8,022 bases of DNA, taken from NCBI GenBank assembly GCA_041488235.1, contig JBGPOW010000206.1:1-8022 (forward strand). Direction: 5' to 3'. Position numbers and translations under genes: made by a program. This DNA comes from DP-19 sp041488235. Lineage in GTDB: Bacteria; Desulfobacterota; Binatia; UTPRO1. Below the pieces are notes generated by a model, which was not told where the DNA came from, did no database searches, and saw only the letters and a list, made by a program, of their open reading frames with translations. Position 1 is the stretch's first letter. Each line of letters begins with the position of its first letter. Positions 6,209 to 8,022 of this stretch are shown in pieces.

Positions 6209-7077
6209 TGTCTTTCCTCGAACATGTCCTCCGCGTAGTAGGAGCTGCGCACGAACGGCCCCGCCGCGACGTGGCGGAACCCGAGCTCGCGGCCGATCTT
6301 ACCATACTCTGCAAACATTGGAGGAGCGACGTACTCGGCAACCGGCAGGTGCGCGCGCGTCGGCTGCAGATATTGCCCGATCGTGAGCGCATCGCACGCG
6401 ACGGCGCGGAGATCCGCCATCGCCGTCCGCACCTCGCCCGCGGTCTCGCCGAGACCGACCATCAACCCCGACTTCGTGACGACCGACGGCCGCAGCGCCT
6501 TGGCACGCGCCAGGACGTCCAGCGAGCGGGTGTAACTCGCTTGCGGCCGGACGGCGCGGGAGAGCCGCGCGACGGTCTCGAGATTGTGGTTGAAGACGTC
6601 GGGCGCGGCGTCGAGCACGGTCCGGAGCGGCGCGTCCTCGCCCTTGAAGTCGGGCGTCAGAACCTCGATGCGGGCGCTCGGCGCCGCCGCGCGGACGGCA
6701 CGAACCGTCGCCGCGAAGTGCGCCGCGCCACCATCGTCGAGGTCGTCGCGCGCGACCGCGGTCACGACGACGTGCCGCAGGGCCATCTGCCGCGTCGCCT
6801 CGGCGATGCGCCGCGGCTCGTCGGGATCGAGGGGCGCCGGTCGCGCAGTGTCGACCGCGCAAAACCCGCAACGCCGCGTGCAGCGCGTGCCCGCGATCAT
6901 GAACGTCGCGGTCGGGCGCGAGAAGCACTCGCCGATGTTCGGGCAGCGCGCCTCCTCGCAGACGGTGCGCACGCCGATGTCGCGCAGGACACGGCGCAGC
7001 GGCCGTGCCTCGTGCAAGATACCGCGCTTCTTCGCCGCCCAGGCAGGAAGCCGCGTGCCCGAGGGCGACGGGATCAC
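6205..7077 (-). CDS. lipA: Lipoyl synthase (radical SAM)
   Basis: A 290-residue radical SAM enzyme that inserts two sulfurs into protein-bound octanoyl chains to make lipoyl groups on E2 and GcvH proteins. All three signature elements are visible. Auxiliary-cluster cysteines Cys40, Cys45 and Cys51 (CEEARCPNIGEC) give the CX4CX5C pattern. Radical-SAM cysteines Cys66, Cys70 and Cys73 (CTRRCGFC) give CX3CX2C. The C-terminal RSSY (277-280) supplies the Ser ligand of the sacrificial cluster. Other family blocks are TPDFKG, VFNHNLETV, TKSGLMVGLGE and DALTIGQYLQPT. The start is a GTG at 7077, 7 nt after the outer-membrane gene's stop, with no clear Shine-Dalgarno. The N-terminus is as short as in many LipA proteins. 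No lipB is seen in the window. Confidence 0.96.
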   Translation of the reverse strand: MIPSPSGTRLPAWAAKKRGILHEARPLRRVLRDIGVRTVCEEARCPNIGECFSRPTATFMIAGTRCTRRCGFCAVDTARPAPLDPDEPRRIAEATRQMALRHVVVTAVARDDLDDGGAAHFAATVRAVRAAAPSARIEVLTPDFKGEDAPLRTVLDAAPDVFNHNLETVARLSRAVRPQASYTRSLDVLARAKALRPSVVTKSGLMVGLGETAGEVRTAMADLRAVACDALTIGQYLQPTRAHLPVAEYVAPPMFAEYGKIGRELGFRHVAAGPFVRSSYYAEDMFEERQ

Positions 7078-7084
7078 CGCGGGC

Positions 7085-7723
7085 TTAGAACCGAACGCCG
7101 ACCGATCCGAGCGTCGTGACGAACTGCTTGTCTGGGCGGCCCGGCTGGAAGGCGTGGTGGTAGCTGCCGTTCACGCCGACGGTCAGCTCGAGCAGAGGGT
7201 ACTTGTCGTTGTGGTGCTCGTACAGCTCGAACACGGTGCCCTCGATGCCGAGCCCGGCTTGCACCCCGAACGCGTCCTGATCGTCGTCGCTGATGAGCGT
7301 GTGGTGATTGAAATCGACTTGGTTGAAATACGCGAAGTGATCCCACTCGACCTGGAAGAGGCCGTAGGGGCGCACGCGATAGTCGGACGGCAAGAAATTG
7401 AGACGTGGGCCGAGGCCGACAATGAACGTCTGATTGGTCTCGTTCGAGTGGCCGACGAATCCCGGGCCCGAAAACGTGTCGCGACTGTTGTCGTTGTCGT
7501 TGAAGCTGTGGGTGAACTGCAGCATCAGATCGAGGAACTCGACCATCTCGTAGCCGGCGGCGATGCTGTAGGCGCCGCCGATGTTCTGGTCGTGGCGAAA
7601 GTCGCCGACGGGGATCATCGCGCCGCCCTGCCCTTCGATGAACACGGTTCCGGGCTGCGCCCACGCGACGCTCGACAGCGCGACCGAGAGTCCGACGGCC
7701 ACCATCAATGCGCGGATGCTCAT
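7085..7723 (-). CDS. Small outer-membrane beta-barrel protein (OmpW/OmpX-like fold), unidentified
   Basis: A 212-residue protein with a clear Sec signal peptide: MSIRALM, a hydrophobic core to about residue 20, and a predicted cut after AWA (22). The mature part alternates polar and aromatic/hydrophobic residues, as in transmembrane beta-strands, with Gly-rich turns and Asp/Asn/His-rich loops (for example SFNDNDNS and SDDDQDAF). It ends in LGSVGVRF with a terminal Phe, the usual recognition signal for the BAM assembly machine. About eight strands are plausible for this size. No specific family, enzyme motif or substrate is recognised. The ATG at 7723 is chosen because the signal peptide begins there and AAGGGG (7731-7736, minus) sits 7 nt upstream. 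The open frame continues upstream to 7996 but reads as low-complexity sequence. It is first in the five-gene operon, 7 nt before lipA. Confidence 0.85.
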   Translation of the reverse strand: MSIRALMVAVGLSVALSSVAWAQPGTVFIEGQGGAMIPVGDFRHDQNIGGAYSIAAGYEMVEFLDLMLQFTHSFNDNDNSRDTFSGPGFVGHSNETNQTFIVGLGPRLNFLPSDYRVRPYGLFQVEWDHFAYFNQVDFNHHTLISDDDQDAFGVQAGLGIEGTVFELYEHHNDKYPLLELTVGVNGSYHHAFQPGRPDKQFVTTLGSVGVRF

Positions 7724-8022
7724 ATCACCACCCCTTTCCCCACGGCCTATCGAGTATCGATAGCGAACGCGCGCCGCAACGCGCATGGTGGGCACGATAG
7801 CGTGTGACGGGTCGGGAACGCAAGGCGCATTCGTCGTGGTGAGTGCGGCCGGCGCGGTCCTCGAAGACCACGATTGGAGCGGCGGGGGGGGACCGGGGCC
7901 GCGATGTTGAGGAGGCCCGAACAGGAACCGACTGAATAAAAGATAAACCAGCCAAAAGTGTCGCAAAAAAGCACACAGAACCAAAAACACCCGCAAGCAA
8001 AAAACCGGCAGCGACCACCACC
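7724..8022. other. About 300-nt region without a convincing gene, upstream of the operon
   Basis: This holds the 5' region of the minus-strand operon. I see a 17-bp palindrome (7747-7763), a run of eight G on the plus strand (7884-7891, followed by GGGG at 7895-7898), and a 61-nt stretch without T at 7962-8022. Minus-strand frames run through it, one with a hydrophobic N-terminal stretch (from about 8021). Their downstream parts are Arg/Ser/Pro-rich and unlike any protein I know, so I do not call a gene. No tRNA, rRNA or CRISPR structure is visible. Confidence 0.6.
7747..7763. promoter_or_regulatory. 17-bp palindrome upstream of the operon, candidate operator
   Basis: CTATCGA and TCGATAG are perfect 7-bp inverted arms around GTA, ending 23 nt before the ATG at 7723. 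On the minus strand the site overlaps a weak -10-like GATACT (7758-7753), with TTGCGG (7779-7774) as a possible poor -35. A dimeric repressor site or a short hairpin in the 5' leader would both fit. Regulation is inferred from symmetry and position. Confidence 0.4.

Noticed and set aside
4733..6238. Plus-strand open frame of 501 codons
   Set aside because: It is antisense to the aminotransferase and hom; its composition is typical of a reverse-frame shadow.
7857..7870. Small inverted repeat GGTC/GACC
   Set aside because: A four-base stem is too weak to support a terminator or regulatory hairpin call.
7724..7996. Upstream extension of the outer-membrane protein to a start near 7996
   Set aside because: It would bury the signal peptide behind 91 low-complexity residues; a good start and Shine-Dalgarno exist at 7723.
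7725..8021. Open frame with a hydrophobic N-terminal stretch, reaching the right edge on the minus strand
   Set aside because: The first 30 residues could be a membrane segment, but the rest is Arg/Ser/Pro/His-rich with no motif, and codon use differs from the neighbours. It could at most be the tail of a gene beyond the edge.
1..8022. CRISPR arrays, insertion sequences, tRNA or rRNA genes
   Set aside because: No regularly spaced repeats, transposase motifs, terminal inverted repeats or tRNA-like cloverleaf sequence were seen on either strand.

Overview
This is a GC-rich, gene-dense bacterial window. It probably comes from a Gram-negative soil- or sediment-type organism: one gene encodes a small outer-membrane beta-barrel with a signal peptide and a C-terminal Phe. 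Protein resemblances (AlaC-type aminotransferase, ACT-containing homoserine dehydrogenase, GlpX) would fit a deltaproteobacterium-like or related uncultured lineage. The genus cannot be fixed from sequence alone.

Layout. Positions 1-1700 (minus) hold a long open frame that starts at 1700 and runs off the left edge. It encodes a SWIM zinc finger followed by a region resembling the helicase-associated part of bacterial SNF2 proteins; the ATPase itself would lie outside the window. A 127-nt divergent intergenic region (1701-1827) carries a pair of direct repeats and a likely extended -10 promoter. From it the plus strand reads a two-gene cassette, a minimal nucleotidyltransferase (1828-2256) and a HEPN protein (2253-2672), overlapping by 4 nt. 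A short hairpin lies in the 44-nt gap before the convergent metabolic operon.

From 7723 down to 2717 (minus) five genes are packed head to tail. In transcription order they are a small outer-membrane beta-barrel protein, lipoyl synthase (lipA), an AlaC-like aminotransferase, homoserine dehydrogenase (hom) and a GlpX-family class II fructose-bisphosphatase. Junctions are a 7-nt gap, a 4-nt overlap, a 22-nt gap and a 1-nt overlap. Ribosome binding sites for the aminotransferase and glpX are embedded in the preceding gene's last codons, so this looks like one coupled transcription unit. It joins lipoate cofactor synthesis, pyruvate/alanine transamination and the aspartate-family branch to homoserine. 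The last 300 bases (7724-8022) have no convincing gene. They hold a 17-bp palindrome just upstream of the operon, a run of eight G, and a 61-nt stretch with no T on the plus strand.

The points most worth a second look are: the GlpX protein, which keeps the fold motifs but has replacements at three positions normally conserved in the active site; the HEPN protein, which lacks the classical RX4-6H RNase motif although its nucleotidyltransferase partner looks intact; and the large SWIM protein divergently placed beside that cassette.
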